A program made the position numbers and the translations under genes. Source: Montifringilla adamsi (Eukaryota > Chordata > Aves > Passeriformes > Passeridae). From it: 64,000 nt of DNA. Every line of letters starts with the position of its first letter. The stretch's first letter is position 1. The stretch is taken from positions 10,146,815 to 10,210,814 of the forward strand of contig JAGGNK010007448.1 in the NCBI GenBank assembly GCA_017590115.1, given 5' to 3'. Below are positions 21,987-35,086 of this stretch, piece after piece. The notes beneath the pieces were generated by a model that saw nothing but the letters and a program-made list of their open reading frames with translations, was not told the DNA's origin and ran no database searches.

Positions 21987-22138
21987 CAAACTCTTCATCC
22001 AAACCCAAACTCTTCACCCAAACCCAAACTCTTCACCCAAACCTAAACTCTTCATCCTAACACAAACTCTTCATTCAAACCCAAACGCTTCATCCTAACC
22101 CAAATTCTTCATCCAAACCCAAAGTCTTCATTCAAACC
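21987..22138. repeat. Eight-copy 19-bp minisatellite
   Basis: Eight consecutive units follow CAAACTCTTCATCCAAACC, each with one to three substitutions (TAAACTC, CAAACGC, CAAAGTC). The unit length is exactly 19 bp throughout, totalling 152 bp. Confidence 0.92.
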
Positions 22139-22667
22139 CAGGCAGAAGGTGATGTTCAGCAGGGTGCAGGAACAGAGGAGAGGCCTCTAGGCCGGGAGGC
22201 AGAGTGTCTCCCAGATTTGAAGAGGTGGGAAAATTCTGCACATTAAAGTGATCAACTGAAAAGCCAAAAGATGACTTTAGGCCAGACTTAGACAAACTGC
22301 AATCACACAGATACACCAGCCTGCTGCAGTTGCTGGTGTATTTAATAATAGCAACAACAGACCAAGTTTGTTATTATAACTGTTGTTATTATAGTTCTGA
22401 ATAGCATTTACAAATTCCAGCTTGCTGGTGAGCAGCAACTTTTTGTATGCCTGGGAAAAACAAAGAAACAGTGAGGACATTTCCTCAAATTTCAGGTCAG
22501 ACGGCAAAACAAAGGAGAAAAAACCTTCAGAATTACAACAGCAGCCAACACGTTGTTGGGACTGCAGCAGCTTGGGAGTTTCTTTGGATCATTAGGTGTT
22601 GGGGAAATGTTCAGATGTTCCTGTTTGGGAACATCCTGGCTGCTCCGTGCCTCTTACACAGCGGTGA
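22139..22667. other. Intronic spacer with two inverted repeats
   Basis: Unique sequence. A perfect 9-bp inverted repeat with an 11-base loop lies at 22312-22340 (TACACCAGC and GCTGGTGTA). A second, imperfect one follows at about 22345-22396 (AATAGCAACAACAG against CTGTTGTTATTAT). Neither resembles a known microRNA or structured RNA. Confidence 0.5.
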
Positions 22668-22975
22668 CACTTGGCAGAGGACGGAGAGGTGGCACAGGGA
22701 GAGCTGGGGATGTGGCACAGAGACCCGGGGAGGTGGCACAGAGAGACCCAGGGTGGTGGCACAGAGACCTGAAAAGGTGGCACAGGGAGACCTGCGGAGG
22801 TGGCACAGAGGGACCTGGGGAGGTGGCACAGGGAGACCCGAGGAGGTGGCACAGAGGGACTGGGGAGGTGGCACAGAGGGACCCGGGGAGGTGGCACAGA
22901 GACCCGGGGAGGTGGCACAGAGGGACCGGGGAGGTGGCACAGAGAGACCCGGGGAGGTGGCACAAAGGGACCCGG
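22668..22975. repeat. GGTGGCACAGAG minisatellite
   Basis: About 14 units of 18-26 bp follow GAGGTGGCACAGAGAGACCC plus GGG, with variable spacing. The array contributes to a 465-codon plus-strand open frame that is a repeat artefact. Confidence 0.92.
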
Positions 22976-23257
22976 GCCATGCGTGGGATGTGGCCGCGAT
23001 GCCGAGCACGCTGTTGTGCAGGGCTGTCACCGGGCATCGAGCAGCGCCCGGGCTGTGCCGGGACACACCGTGTGTGTCGGGCACACCGGCGGGCCCGCTC
23101 CCACGGGCTCCGCAGCGTTCTGCGCCCCGGGGCTCCGGGGGCTCGGGGGACGCGGGCCCGGCCCCGCGCTGTCCCCGCGGGTCCGTGCGGCCGGAGCCGG
23201 ACGGGAGAGGGCAGCACCCGACCGAGGGAGGACACGGCGAGCGGCACGGCGGGACTG
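22976..23257. other. CpG-rich spacer between two minisatellites
   Basis: About 280 bases of non-repetitive, very CpG-rich sequence (for example CCGCGGGTCCGTGCGGCCGG) lie between the arrays. It might be a small CpG island, but no splice donor or known coding sequence supports a promoter. Confidence 0.45.
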
Positions 23258-23745
23258 CGCACCGGGAACGGGGACAGAACACCGGGAACGGGGCTGGGCA
23301 CAGCGGGAACGGGACACCGGGAACGGGACACCGGGAACGGCGCTGGGCACACCGGGAACGGGACAGCAGACCGGGAATGGCACACCGGGAACGGCACACC
23401 GGGAACGGGACACCGGGAACGGGGCTGGGCACAGCGGGAACGGGACAGCACACCGGGGACGGGACACCGGGAATGGCACACCGGGAACGGCACACTGGGA
23501 ACGGGACACCGGGAACGGGGCTGGGCACACCGGGAACGGGACAGCACACCAGGGACGGGACAGCACACCGGGAACGGGACACCGGGAACGGGGCTGCGCA
23601 CACCGGGAACGAGACACCGGGAACGGGACAACACACCGGGAACGGGACACCGGGAATGGCACACCCGGAACGGGACACCGGGAACGGGACAGCACACCGG
23701 GAACGGGGCTGGGCACACCGGGAACGGCACACCGGGAACGGGACC
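23258..23745. repeat. ACCGGGAACGGGACA minisatellite
   Basis: About 490 bases are made of units near 17 bp (CACCGGGAACGGGACA) with insertions such as GGGCTGGGCA at intervals. The units contain frequent CpGs and are stop-poor in all frames, which explains open frames of 250-465 codons on both strands. None is a gene. Confidence 0.95.
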
Positions 23746-26700
23746 TCCCCTTTGTACCCACGTAACCAGCCACGAACACATCCATGCCGAAAACAGCACA
23801 TTACACTGAAAAAACCACATCACTCGAACTCCCAGCTTCTGTAAGAACCTCCTGCCAACACCTCAGCTTGGAGACTGAGGGATTTACCATCTACAACCAT
23901 CTGTAAACAACAATTACTTATTAAGATGAATTCAAGCTTAAATCAGATTGTGAAATGTCAAAATCTATGGAAAATATATTTGTTAGAAAGGAAAGGGCAA
24001 TTGAGGACAACAGCACAGGACAACAGGAGAAATCCCCATATTCAAAAAATCCTTGTGGCTCCTCTAGAAAAATGCTTTAATCATTTTAAGTTTCTGCTGT
24101 TGAAAATGTGAGGGAAATGTCCCCATGAGCTGCACAGTTGTCCTGGCTGCAAGGTCAAATCTTTGTGTGTCCAGCAGGCTGTGTGATTTCAGCTCAACAC
24201 TGCGGAGCAGAATGGTGCTGGGGAAGTTCCTTGTATCCTGCTCAGTCCTTTGGAGCAGCCTGGAAATCTGGGGCATTTCTGCACTGCTCCCCCGTCCTAC
24301 TAATATTGGTTCCAATTCTGAATGGGGCAAGAGCTGAATCCTGAAAAAAACATATGTTACTTCCCTGTCTTCCTCCTGCTAAACCTGATCCTCATGCTTT
24401 CCTTCTGATAAAACTGGATAATTTATGCATCACCTGCACCAGCAGCTCCCAGGCCCAGATACCACCCACCCCAGTTAGCACGAGGTTCCAAATTAAGATG
24501 TACGTGACTGCAAAGAGCCAATTTTATTAGACAAACACTAGGGGGAAAAAAAATCTTCCATCCTCCTCTCATTTGTGAAGCCACACAGGGCAAAGTATTC
24601 CCATGTCTATTCCTGACAGGGAGTGAGGCTGCCCCAGCACAGGGGCTGCTGCTTTGGGTGTAAAGACTGAATCGAACATGCAGTATTTAAGACAATTAGG
24701 TTTTCAAAGAAAGTACACTAAACATTTCTTTCATGTGTAATCAAATTATGTTAAAGCAAACCTCATAATTTAAACCATTCCATTGGTCAGCTCCTATTTG
24801 TTTTCCCTGCACCCTCATTTTTGCTCCAGATCTGTCACATTACATTAACACCTTTCCTACTCACTGCCTACAGAAATAACAGCCTTCGACATGCCTGCAC
24901 AATCCATTTGTCCTGCTCTAATTACTTTTTGACATAGCCTCTTCTGCTGTTATCTTGCCTTTTCTGACCTCTGTCTGTATTAAAGCCATTTAAAACAATC
25001 TTTACACTCGGTATCTATTGTGATGTGTCTTATATGATACTGCTGGAGTATCAGGCAGCGACATTTTGTAAATCAAATATTTAAATCTGTGGTAATACGA
25101 TAATGTACTTGAGGAGGAAAGCCATGGCATAGTGGTAACAGCTACAACTGGCTGCTCACAACACGAGCCCCCAGGACTGCAGCACATTTTCAGGATGAAA
25201 TTTCTATAGTCATAAAACTGTTCTACATAAGGAAGCTGCTCAAAGATAAAGGGGGTTTTCTGTGCGCTGAGGAATTTCCCTTGATTTCATAAACGTGGAG
25301 GAAAGCAGGAGAAACTGAGAAAAGTGGTCATCCTGCACAAGAGAACCCAAACAACCTCCAGACAAACTGAGCAGACAGGAAGAGGATCAGGCAGGGTGCA
25401 CCAACAATGCAACCCATGACAAATCACACTCTTCTTCAAACCCAGAGAAGAAACCATGAGTCTCTAATCCCAATATCCCTCTGTTTTCATCAAGCCCATT
25501 CAAAAACCGTGCCCTCATTTTCTTTTGTGGTGATTCACAGAAGATGAGCCTCTAATTACCAGCTACTTCCCCAGCTGAAGCAGTGGAGGATCTGCTCTGT
25601 GCCAAGTGTCTGCTTTGGAGTCAGGAACTTTTCCACATGGTGGAACTAATTTTTTGGATATCAAGTTGATCCCGACGTACGTATGTCTCACTATACAGTC
25701 TAACAACAACTTTACATGCTATTTTCCACATGATCCAGCCTCGTACTCACTTAATTGCTATCTAGTCAATATTTTACTCACATTTCAAGAGATTCCTCAA
25801 ACCTACATTTGCTCTGGTTCATTTACAGGGTAATTATCCAGCTCACACCAAGTCTGGCCTTCTAGATCCAACCAGTGCAGACACAGGCACAGCTCTGCTG
25901 GGAAAGCACAGCTCTACACTTTGTCTTCCAGATGACAGCACTATAAAACCAACAGGGGACAAAACCAGAGTCAATTAAAATACATTAAATGCAATGCAAC
26001 AATTCCGTGATTTGTCATAGAGATTTTATTCCTTTGCATTCCTCTGACTGTGTCCTCAGGACATTAAATCCCACGAATGCTGTGGAAAGCTCTTCCCACA
26101 ACACTTCCCAGTGCTCATTTTTATTTTCCCCTTTCCTGTCAGCAGCCCTGACCACAAACCTCGGCCTCATTAAGGCATCTAAACAGAGAAGGGACCCGTG
26201 GCTGCACGAGCAGAGCAGTCTGCTGGGAAAGCAGGAGTGTGGGACGATGCTGTGCTGGAGCACAGCGATGGAAAGGTTTTTCAGCCATGGTTTTCCACAG
26301 GACATCCAACAGCAGGAGCAGGTCATGCCCACAGGAGCTGCTGAAACAGCGAGGATTTAGGGCACCATAAGCAACAGACACCAAGGAACCGAGGCCATAG
26401 AGATTCCCAAATTTCATGTCTTGTGAGTGAAGAGGCTCCAAGCTCCTCTGTCCAGCGCACAGAGCAGCATCTCCTCCAGCTGGCTCCAGAGCAGCTGCCA
26501 GCAGAAGCTGGGGCCTTAATTCCTTGTGCAGGAACCTCGTGCTCGGAGCAGCCCCGTGCTAGGACCGCGATTAGTCCTTAACAGATGCCTCTGAATTGCC
26601 TGCTGGAGGAATCCACCTCTCCCGTGACTGCCCTGGGACGCGGCCCCGAATTAGGGGGGTTGATTTCCCCTCATTAAGCCTGTCCTGAGCTGCTCTCTGC

Positions 26701-29509
26701 GGGAACCAGCCTCGCCACAGCTCCCACCAGGGCTCCAGAGACACACTGCAACTCCAGAACCCACCTCGGCCTGCTCCTCCTGGCCTTGGCAGGGGGAAAA
26801 GGGCAGCTTAGCTAAACCAAACAGATCCTCCCGCCTGCTCTCGGGGCCCAGCAGCGGCTGCAGCCGAGCCCCACTCACTGTCTGTGTGCAGGACAGACAG
26901 ACAGACAGACAGAGCTGCCCTGCTCTCTGCAGCCTCGCTGCCTGCCATAAATCCTCCCCAACGCTGCACAGCGGGTTTAGCCCGAGGGATCCTCTGCAAC
27001 TGCGAGAAATGTGAGAGGGTTTGAGAGGAAACATGTAAGATTCAGATTTGAAATTAAAATGATCTGCCCCAACAACAGCGCCTGGATTTCTGCATTAAAT
27101 TTTTGACATTCCAATGGCATGATACGTTCGAGTTGCTCACCCAAGATAATCCCACGCGGTTTTTTTAGGAGTTAAAAATTAAAATCTGCATTGGGGTTTT
27201 TATCATACATCTTGGAAACAAGGCAAATATAAAACTCCCAGTGCTCACCACCAGGCATCTTATCAGCAAAACTGCGGGGCTCTTTGTGCTGTGCTGCGAT
27301 GACTTTGCAGCACACGTACTCCTGCAAACAGCCCCTGCTACTCCCAGGAGGCACCCTGGATGCTCAGCCCCACAGATGCCACGCTGAGGTGCCACATCGT
27401 GTGTCAGAACAGCCCAAATCACACTCAGCGAGCTCCTGCACCGGATTCAGCAAACTGCACTTGCACTACGTCTGCAGGAGCAAATGTGAGATTGAGACAA
27501 GGGCCACGCTGGGGTTATACACGCTCAGTATTTGGTTAAATCAGGAATTAGACTTATGAGTTTTAGAGATATGAATGTCACTTAACCAAACAGAACATGA
27601 ATACCCACAGGGCAGCGACCCTCTTCCTTAAAGGAAAAGACATCCAGCTTTTCCTGTGTGAGTCTTGCCAAAGACTAATTACATTATTGCTTGTTATTTG
27701 CAACAAAACATAAACATTTTCCTCATGCCCTGATACAGCAATGACAGAGGAACCCGTACACCCTCACCTCAACACACGCTATTGTGTAGGATATACAGCA
27801 CTCTGATCTAGTCTCATCCACCCACTAAATTGCTCCAAAGTTTGCTTGCACATATTCTCTGCAAGTCCAGTTTGAAGCTGCTTTCTGCACTGGCAGTACA
27901 GCGAGCAGGGTGACAGTCTAACATGGTGTCCTGCTGAGATCCAAGAATAGCAATGCCTTAAAAGGCAGCGATGTTGAGATCACAAGGAAAAGAGAATTAG
28001 GGCACAGCTGTGGAGTTCTGTAGGCTAAAACATAGACTCAATATGTCAGAGAAAATTAAATCACAGAGCTACATGTAATTTCTAGTCTCATTTGGAACTT
28101 CGCTGTAGCTGCGCAGAATTTGTGCTCGGGTCATACATGTGAGTCTCTGTGTTTCTGCGCATAGAAATAAAGCATGAAATTAATTTAAAAAGAAAAAACA
28201 AAGGAATTGAATGCCACAGTAACACAAACAGCTACCTTTGGAAGGATGTGTACATGCAGCTCACACACAGGTCTGTGGGCAGCTCTGGAGGCCAGACAGC
28301 AAAGCCCCAGACCAGCCTGTGACACAGCCTCACCTGCAGCACAAAACAAAGGCAAACTGATCTGGCAGATCTGAAAAATGCCTGTTTTCCTGCAGTTGTC
28401 AGATAAGTGAAAAGTACCCTTCCTCAAAACTGAATGTACAAAAAGTGATAACAAACTTTAGCATAGGCTTTTCCCCTTGAAGGTGCTGCATTCCTCAGAA
28501 CAGTATGCAGATATAAATTTGCCAGTATTTCTTTATCCTTGAAGCCCAGCAGCAGCTTCTCCTCTGAAAGCATTCAATATCCAACAGAATACAGTCCATT
28601 ATCCTCTGCCAATATCTACTATCGCAATCTGTGTCCAATTAATGAATTTTCGGGATGTCAGGGCCTGTGTCTGTCAGAGCACGAGCCGTGCCTCGAGCCA
28701 GGAGCTTGGTGCCCTCCCAGTGCCCCCCCAGCTCCAGACAAGCCTCTGAAGGCACCGTGGCACAGCAGCACAGAGGGGTTTGGTGGCAGGACTGTGCATT
28801 CCACGGGATCCCTGGATGAAAAGCTGACCTTCAGGCAGAGCAGGAGGGGCTATCCCAGCCCAGCCTGGTCCCATGGCGCAGCTGAGCAGTGCCTCACCCC
28901 ACAAGAGACCAGGCTTTACCTGATCGGCAAAATTACCTCTTTAAAAGGCTCTGAAGGCCAGGGACAGATAAGAGAGAAGACGGAGGAGATAAGGCTGCTG
29001 GTAACAAGGGAGCAAGACTGATTGGGATGAGGTGTAGATAGCCAGGCTTTCCTAAATCCCTGGTGCTTGAGCAGTACTGTGGTACAGAACAGCAAGAAAA
29101 CAGAGGTTGGAAGCTGCACGTAATTACAACTGTGTTTAGCTAAGTGTATTTCCTGTGGAGCTCACAGAGCAGGGCTGCACTCAAAGCTGGTGTGTTGATA
29201 TCAGCCATCCTTTGTCCCTAAAGAGGTAAATTACACCTCTGATTTGTATATAAAGTTCAATAGCGGCTAATGGCTATGCTTGAGCTGCAGACAGAGCTGT
29301 GGACTGACATCTCCAGGAGTCAATTCCTATGAAGGGTTAGTACATTAAGAGATTTTCCAAAGGGGGAGAGTTCAGCAGCCAGGAGACAGGGAGGAGTGAA
29401 AACAAGCCAGGGAGGGATGTGCAGGGGCACCTGGTGAGGTCTGGCAGGGGGAGCAGGCTCGGTGGATGGGACCTGGTGCCCCTTGGCCGTGCCTGGAGAG
29501 TGGCAGCCC
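23746..29509. other. NR6A1 intron, unique, no gene recognised
   Basis: This is 5.8 kb of unique sequence without any supported gene. The part at about 24.7-25.1 kb is AT-rich, free of repeats and transposons, and has the look of conserved non-coding DNA, which I cannot test. A short GACA run (four to five copies) is at about 26893-26911. A GGCATAGTGGTAAC string at about 25126 resembles a tRNA A box, but there is no B box. Confidence 0.5.
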
Positions 29510-29578
29510 TGCCCTCAGCAATGCAGCCAGGTGATCACTGAGGTCCGTTCCGACCCGAGCCGTTCCATGACTCTGTGA
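29510..29578 (+). mobile_element. CR1 LINE 3' tail remnant
   Basis: GTGATCACTGAGGTCCGTTC followed by CGACCCGAGCCGTTCCATGA and CTCTGTGA matches the last bases of CR1 (GATGATCTTTAAGGTCCCTT and CCAACCCAAACCATTCTATG types). Preceding sequence from about 29455 may belong to the same insertion but is too diverged to be sure. Confidence 0.55.
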
Positions 29579-32500
29579 CCCAACTCCTGCCGGAGTTCCA
29601 GAGCTGTGTGTACGCGGCAGAGCTCGGGAGAAGGAGGAAAGCACCACACGGGAAGGAGACACCGCAGCAGTGCGGATGAGCAGAAGGGATGCGGGAATGC
29701 AGCCCGCAGTGATGGAGGAGAGCTCCTCTGGGAACCGCACCGGCAAGGGTTAACGGGGCCGTTCCCGGGCGCTGCACGCAGGGGCACACGTGCACACCGC
29801 GATCTAATGAACAGGGAAAATGCCAAACGCTGCAGATGAATTGCCTTTCCCGAGCAGAGCCGTGTATTCCCTGCCTTACGCACAGCCCGCTTCACGCACA
29901 CGCAGCGCTCCGCACAAACCCCGCGCGCGGCGCGGGGAGCAATCCCCGAACCAGGATGCAGAAGGAGGTCACCGATCCTCGGGAACATCTCTGGGAGCAG
30001 GGCAGGGAGCCCCGCACCGCACCAGTGCGCTCGCCCTGACCCAGTTTCCCGCAGCATTTCTGCATAGCGACAGAGGTCCGGGCGGGACAGGCGACAGCGG
30101 CCAGCCCAGGCGCTCCCCGCTGCCGCTGGATGTGCCCTGCCTTCGCACGCAGGCACTGCACAGGAGTGTCAGTAAACACAGGAAGAGAAGGAATTACAGC
30201 AACAACAAAAATCCTGTTCTCGTTCACAGAATATCCCTCGGAAGTAGGTAGCAGGGCTGTGAGAGCGGCTACATGAATATCCATCCCGTGGATCCTCCTT
30301 GGGATGGAGGCAGTTCCATTCTGGCCAAAGCTGTTTGCTCGTTTTTGGCTGGTCTGGGCATTCCTGTTGCCCTGAACCATTCCTGCCCTTTCACTTCCAC
30401 CGAAAGGAATCCTATTTATTGAGCCACCCAGAAGATTACAATTCCTTCATTCCCCCCAGCCAAAGCTCTGATGCTGTGAGGAAATGCATTTTCCCACCCC
30501 GAGCCCCACACCCCTCACATACTGTCCTATTTCCTACTCCCTCAGTCCCTATGGAATTACAGTGTATTGACTGCAGATATACTGGCTGTTCTGATGTCAT
30601 CTCCAGGCTTTTTCTTTTTAATTTTTTTTTTTTTCCCTAGGTGAAGCATCTTTATTTCCTCTGTTCTGAAATTTTGCGCTGAAACTATAACAAGCCAAAA
30701 ATCTCTTCAATGGGAAATTTCACAAACGGAGGATTATGACTTCAGCTTCAGAATAAGCAGCAGGAGCAGATGGAACTCTTCAGAAACAATGATTCCATTT
30801 TCATGCAAATTTCCTTAGTAGTTAAAAAAAGACGACGAAGAAAAAAACCCACCAAGATATCAGAATGGTCTCTAAATGGAAGATTTTTGAATGATGTTAA
30901 AGCAAAGGGCTGGTAGCTCTCCAGAGTCCCAAGCATTTTAGCAGCAGCCAGGGTGAAAAAAAAACCCGTGACAAACTAAACCCAGACTCCATCCCCACTC
31001 AGAGTCAGGATAAGGGAAAGGGAAAATGGAGTGCATGTGTATTTGAGTTTTTATGATTTTCAACATCCTCGGCTTTGTGCTAATGCACACTTCAGAGCTA
31101 ATTCTTATGCTCTTTAGGAGCACCGGCTTCATTCATGAAGCAGCATGACAAAAATTCTTTATCCACTTGATGACTACAGAAGGTGACAGGCACCGAGAAG
31201 CAGGCAGCCACGGGGACCCTGTCAGAGTGCTAACCTGCAGCGCTCCTCCTCGGAGGACAGCGCTCCCCTGATTGCAGCAACACAGGCATGCATATTTCAT
31301 AGCCCCAGCGTGGAAACTGAGCCAATTCTTTTGTTATTAATACTGGCAGCACACCCTAAAAAACAAATAATGCACAGAGTTAGCAGACCCTGGTTTTGGC
31401 TCTTCTACTGACTTCTCACTCGGTTTTGGTCTTGTGCCTCGATTTCCCCCTTGTGTTTACTCCCCAGGCGAGAGAATTCGAGCTGCTGCCTCGCTCTCAG
31501 CGTGGTGAGGACAAGTGGCTTTGCCCAGCAGAGCGGGAGTGTGCCACGCTGCAGTGCCAGCCACTGTCCCGCGGCGCATGCAGCACACGCGCGCTCGGTG
31601 CAGTATGCAGTACCTCAGAAGGCCCAGGGAGCTGCACTTGCACAGGCCACTCTTCTCCGCTGAGGTTTCAAAGCTGGAGGAAGCCCCACGCACAGGGGAG
31701 CAGGAATGCAGCAGCCAGTGCTGTTTGTCAGGGGGAATGTGCAGCCAGACCCCTCCCGAGCAGAGCTGCAGTCACCAGGACGGCTCCTTGGGACCAGCTC
31801 CTCCAAATCCAGGATCCCTCCTGCCACAGCTGCTCCCTGATGCTGCTCCTGATGTTTTGCAGTGAGGTTTCGTAAGTGCCCATCAATTCTATCAAACAAT
31901 TTGTATCTTAGTTTCACATTGATTTTTAAAATTAATTTTATCCTTCCTTTTTCATGCAAAAGGGATACAAATTTGGCTTCGAATAAAGCTGCCAAGAGTA
32001 AAGGCCTCTGAGCCATGTGTTCAATACCAAGAATACTTCTGTTTAATCCCATTCTACCTACACTTATCCCTTTCATCATGTCACTGGCCAAATCTTTTCA
32101 CTTTGAATTTGCTCTCAAGCTGAATCTCTTTCCTTCCTCATCAAGTTAGATGGATTTAAGCAATGACAGCTACCAAAAGGACAGAGCACATACAAAATAA
32201 CTCCAAAAATGGGCTCAACAAGGTTTATTTCAATCTCTTCCCTTGCTTACTTCTTAGCAGAAGGATGTAAAGCAACAATTTCCTCACTTAATCCCTGCTT
32301 GACCCAAATTAACTTTTTCCAAACTATTTTCTTAAATAATTTCTTTATAGTCTTGCCTGAATGAACTTGACAATAGGCATATCTCAGTCTCCCAAGGAAA
32401 GGAAGAGAAGAGCACTGGGGAGGGATAAGAAGATAATTTAGCTGTTCTGACCAGCACAGTGCTGCACATTGGGGTGGTGGAAGAGGACAGATTAACACCC

Positions 32501-34194
32501 TGGATTTCTCTTTATTTCTCAATAAAGATGACACAGGAGGGAAAAAAGACACATATCCTTTAAGCCCCCACTTCTTCAGCTGCTGGTCTTTGTGGTATGA
32601 AGAGAAATGAAACCCATCTGCCCTGGGTCTTGCCTGTCTGGATCAGCACATTGGATCTGACCAGACTCATGGGAAGTCTTCCTTCCTCCCTCCCCTGTTT
32701 TGTCACAGCCTTTCTCCAGGATGGGAGCTGCCAGAAGGACTCGAGGATAACTGGGGGAAGCACAAGGGAGCACCGGCATTGCCTCTCCTTCAGATGCCTC
32801 AATGGATCTTCCATCCCTTTTTCATTTTGCCTTGGCTAAATTCTGAGCAGCAAAATGTAACACCAAGTTGACGGCAGCACTGTAAAGCGGCTGAAAGGCT
32901 GAGAAGTGGGTCAAGCCCCAGCTCCTGCCCCCAGCCCCATCACCAGTGACGGGTCCTGCAGGGCCCAGCTCCGGCTCGGAGCAGCAGGCGCGGCACACGC
33001 GGTGCCCTTGCCCGGGGAACTCCTCCTCCACGGCCGCTCCAGCAGCTCACTTCCCAACGGGAAAGGATGTTTTCCACGCATTTAGTGAAACACGGTTCTA
33101 ATTTAGCAGTCGCCATGTTCAAGCTACTGAGCAGGACTGAGTGTTTTGAGAATGAGAGCAAAATAATTAGGACGAGCCTCAAAATATTCAAGCGGCTCAA
33201 ACATGTGAAGATCACCTCTGATGTGGGGACAGAAGGAGGCACCTGGAGGTTGGCACGTGGTTGTGCCAAAACCCTGCTCCCTTTTCCAAACCCTAACATT
33301 TCATATTTGAGGTATTTCTGCTAATCTTAAAATGGGTTCCACAGCTGTTCAGATACCTTGTAAAGCCCATATTACCCTCAGAATCGATCTTATGCATTAA
33401 TTTTTATTTTTCATAAATATGATCAAAGATACCATGTGTTTTTCAGTCAGAAGCCCACTCTTACCTCAGCAAGCACCAAAATACATATTTTAACAACTGC
33501 ATCAGCTATGCTTCAGGAGTGTAACTAAATGACTCCAGAAACGAAAGACAATCCTCAAAAGAGGAGGCAGACAGGACGCTGTCTGGGAACTGGAGAAGTT
33601 ACTACAAGGGTGATTGTGGGCAGAATGGACAGCAGGTAGGAGTGATCTCCTTCACACTGATGCCAGGGAGTTGGGAACCTCTTCATCCACATCAATGGCA
33701 GCTGTGTGACAGTGATACAAGCCTGGGTCACCATTAAAGCAGCATGTCAAGCTTTTTTTTTTTTTTTTCATTTTCTTTCCAAATTGCTTCCTTTTGGATG
33801 AGTTCCATGTAACTGTCATTTGTTTCCTCATTCCATTTTCATTTTCCATTTATACATCCATCCAGCCCTTGAGGGGGAATTCTACAGAAATCCGTGTCAA
33901 GCATGCCCACAAGGGCCCTCTGACCCACCCCTCCCACTCCTCTGTTTCCCTGCTAGTGACATCAGGCACAGCTGAAAAACTCAACAAACTTGACCAGCAA
34001 AGGGCAGGAATTGCCACCACTGTGGCTCCTTCCCTTCATCCCTCACCTGCAGCTGCCCCAGTGTCCTGTCCCAGGGTGCTGGGGCTGCCAGACCACCAAA
34101 GCACAGGAGCCCAGAACCAGCAGTGGTTCCTGCAAGCATTTTAACAGCAGTAAAACACAGAGAGAACAGCCATGCGGTGTTAGAGAATGAGAGC
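29579..34194. other. NR6A1 intron, no gene recognised
   Basis: The stretch at 29.58-30.15 kb is CpG-rich (for example CCCCGCGCGCGGCGCGGGG around 29920) and could be a small CpG island; no donor or coding match was found there. Otherwise unique intronic sequence. A 213-codon minus-strand open frame (29515-30156) over the CpG-rich patch has no recognisable family. The GCGCATGCAGCACACGCGCG-type patch near 31575 is CpG-rich simple sequence. A T run is at about 33752-33768. Confidence 0.5.
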
Positions 34195-34290
34195 CTGTCC
34201 CGTGGGGCAGGATCGCGGCTCAGAAGGGAGCTCAGGAGCCACCCAGTCCAAACTCCCTCCAAGGAGGGTGTGCAGGGCCTTGGACTCCCC
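34195..34290 (-). mobile_element. Possible CR1 3' tail remnant
   Basis: The segment reading GGGAGCTCAGGAGCCACCCA then GTCCAAACTCCCTCC resembles the reverse complement of the CR1 tail (AAGGGACCTCAAAGATCATC then CAGTTCCAACCCCC). The match is weak and the edges are unclear. Confidence 0.3.
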
Positions 34291-35064
34291 TCTCAAAATG
34301 TACTCAGAGAAGAGGAAAAGGTCAGCGACTGAAAAAAGCAGAGGAAAAAAAGGCTAAGAAGCCTGGAAGAGAATGAGAAGAGAATATACAGCACGGACAT
34401 GGACACCTCCCCGCTGCTCAGACTGGGCTCCCTCTGAGAACACTTGACAGAAACAAAGTTAGTGCATCTTAGTGCAACTCCAGAGACATCCCAGTGTCTC
34501 GTTTCACTGTCCCAGCACAGGGAAAGGATGCAGACCAGTTGTGGGAGCAGCTCTGAGTTTTGTCAGTGTCAAGCCACTGAAACTAGCAAGGCAGTGCAGC
34601 TCATTCATCATCAGGTGGTCTCACTGAGAACGTGCTTTGAAGTGTCTGATTCTGTCCTGCCACAGAAACGGCGACGGCTGCTCTCTGCTGAAGAACGGAA
34701 AGGAAACAAACACAAGCGGAGAATCTGCTCGGGGCTAGGTTTGGAGCCGCCGAAGGGGTTTGGAAGGGCTGTGCTGCCGCTCCAGGGGACAATCCCGAGC
34801 TCTGGGGACAATCCCGAGCTTTCCCAGGAGCCCACAAGGCGCTGGAGCCGCTCTCTGACACCCACTAGGTGCCTCCAAGGGCCAACACGAAGCGGCCCGG
34901 CGCTATCGCCGGCTCTGCCGTGACCCAGTTTCCCAGTGGCCCAGAACGCCCGGGGATAACCCGGGCGGGGGCTCGGGGGGCCGGCGGAGCAGGCCCGGCG
35001 GGTGGGTGACAGCCCCGCGGCGGTGCGGGGCCCGGCGGGGGCTCGGCGGGGCAGGTGCGGGCCG

Positions 35065-35086
35065 NNNNNNNNNNNNNNNNNNNNNN
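35065..35086. other. Assembly gap (22 N)
   Basis: Twenty-two unresolved bases lie within very GC-rich sequence of the 35 kb CpG island. The real length may differ. Confidence 0.99.

Noticed and set aside
22447..23844. 465-codon plus-strand open frame and matching 390-codon minus-strand frames
   Set aside because: They lie over two minisatellites whose units lack stops in all frames. No domain and no splice or start support.
25115..25190. tRNA-like A box (GGCATAGTGGTAAC)
   Set aside because: There is no GGTTCGA-type B box and no cloverleaf with a proper acceptor stem.
29515..30156. 213-codon minus-strand open frame in a CpG-rich patch
   Set aside because: High GC reduces stop frequency. It starts on a CR1 tail and shows no motif or splice support.
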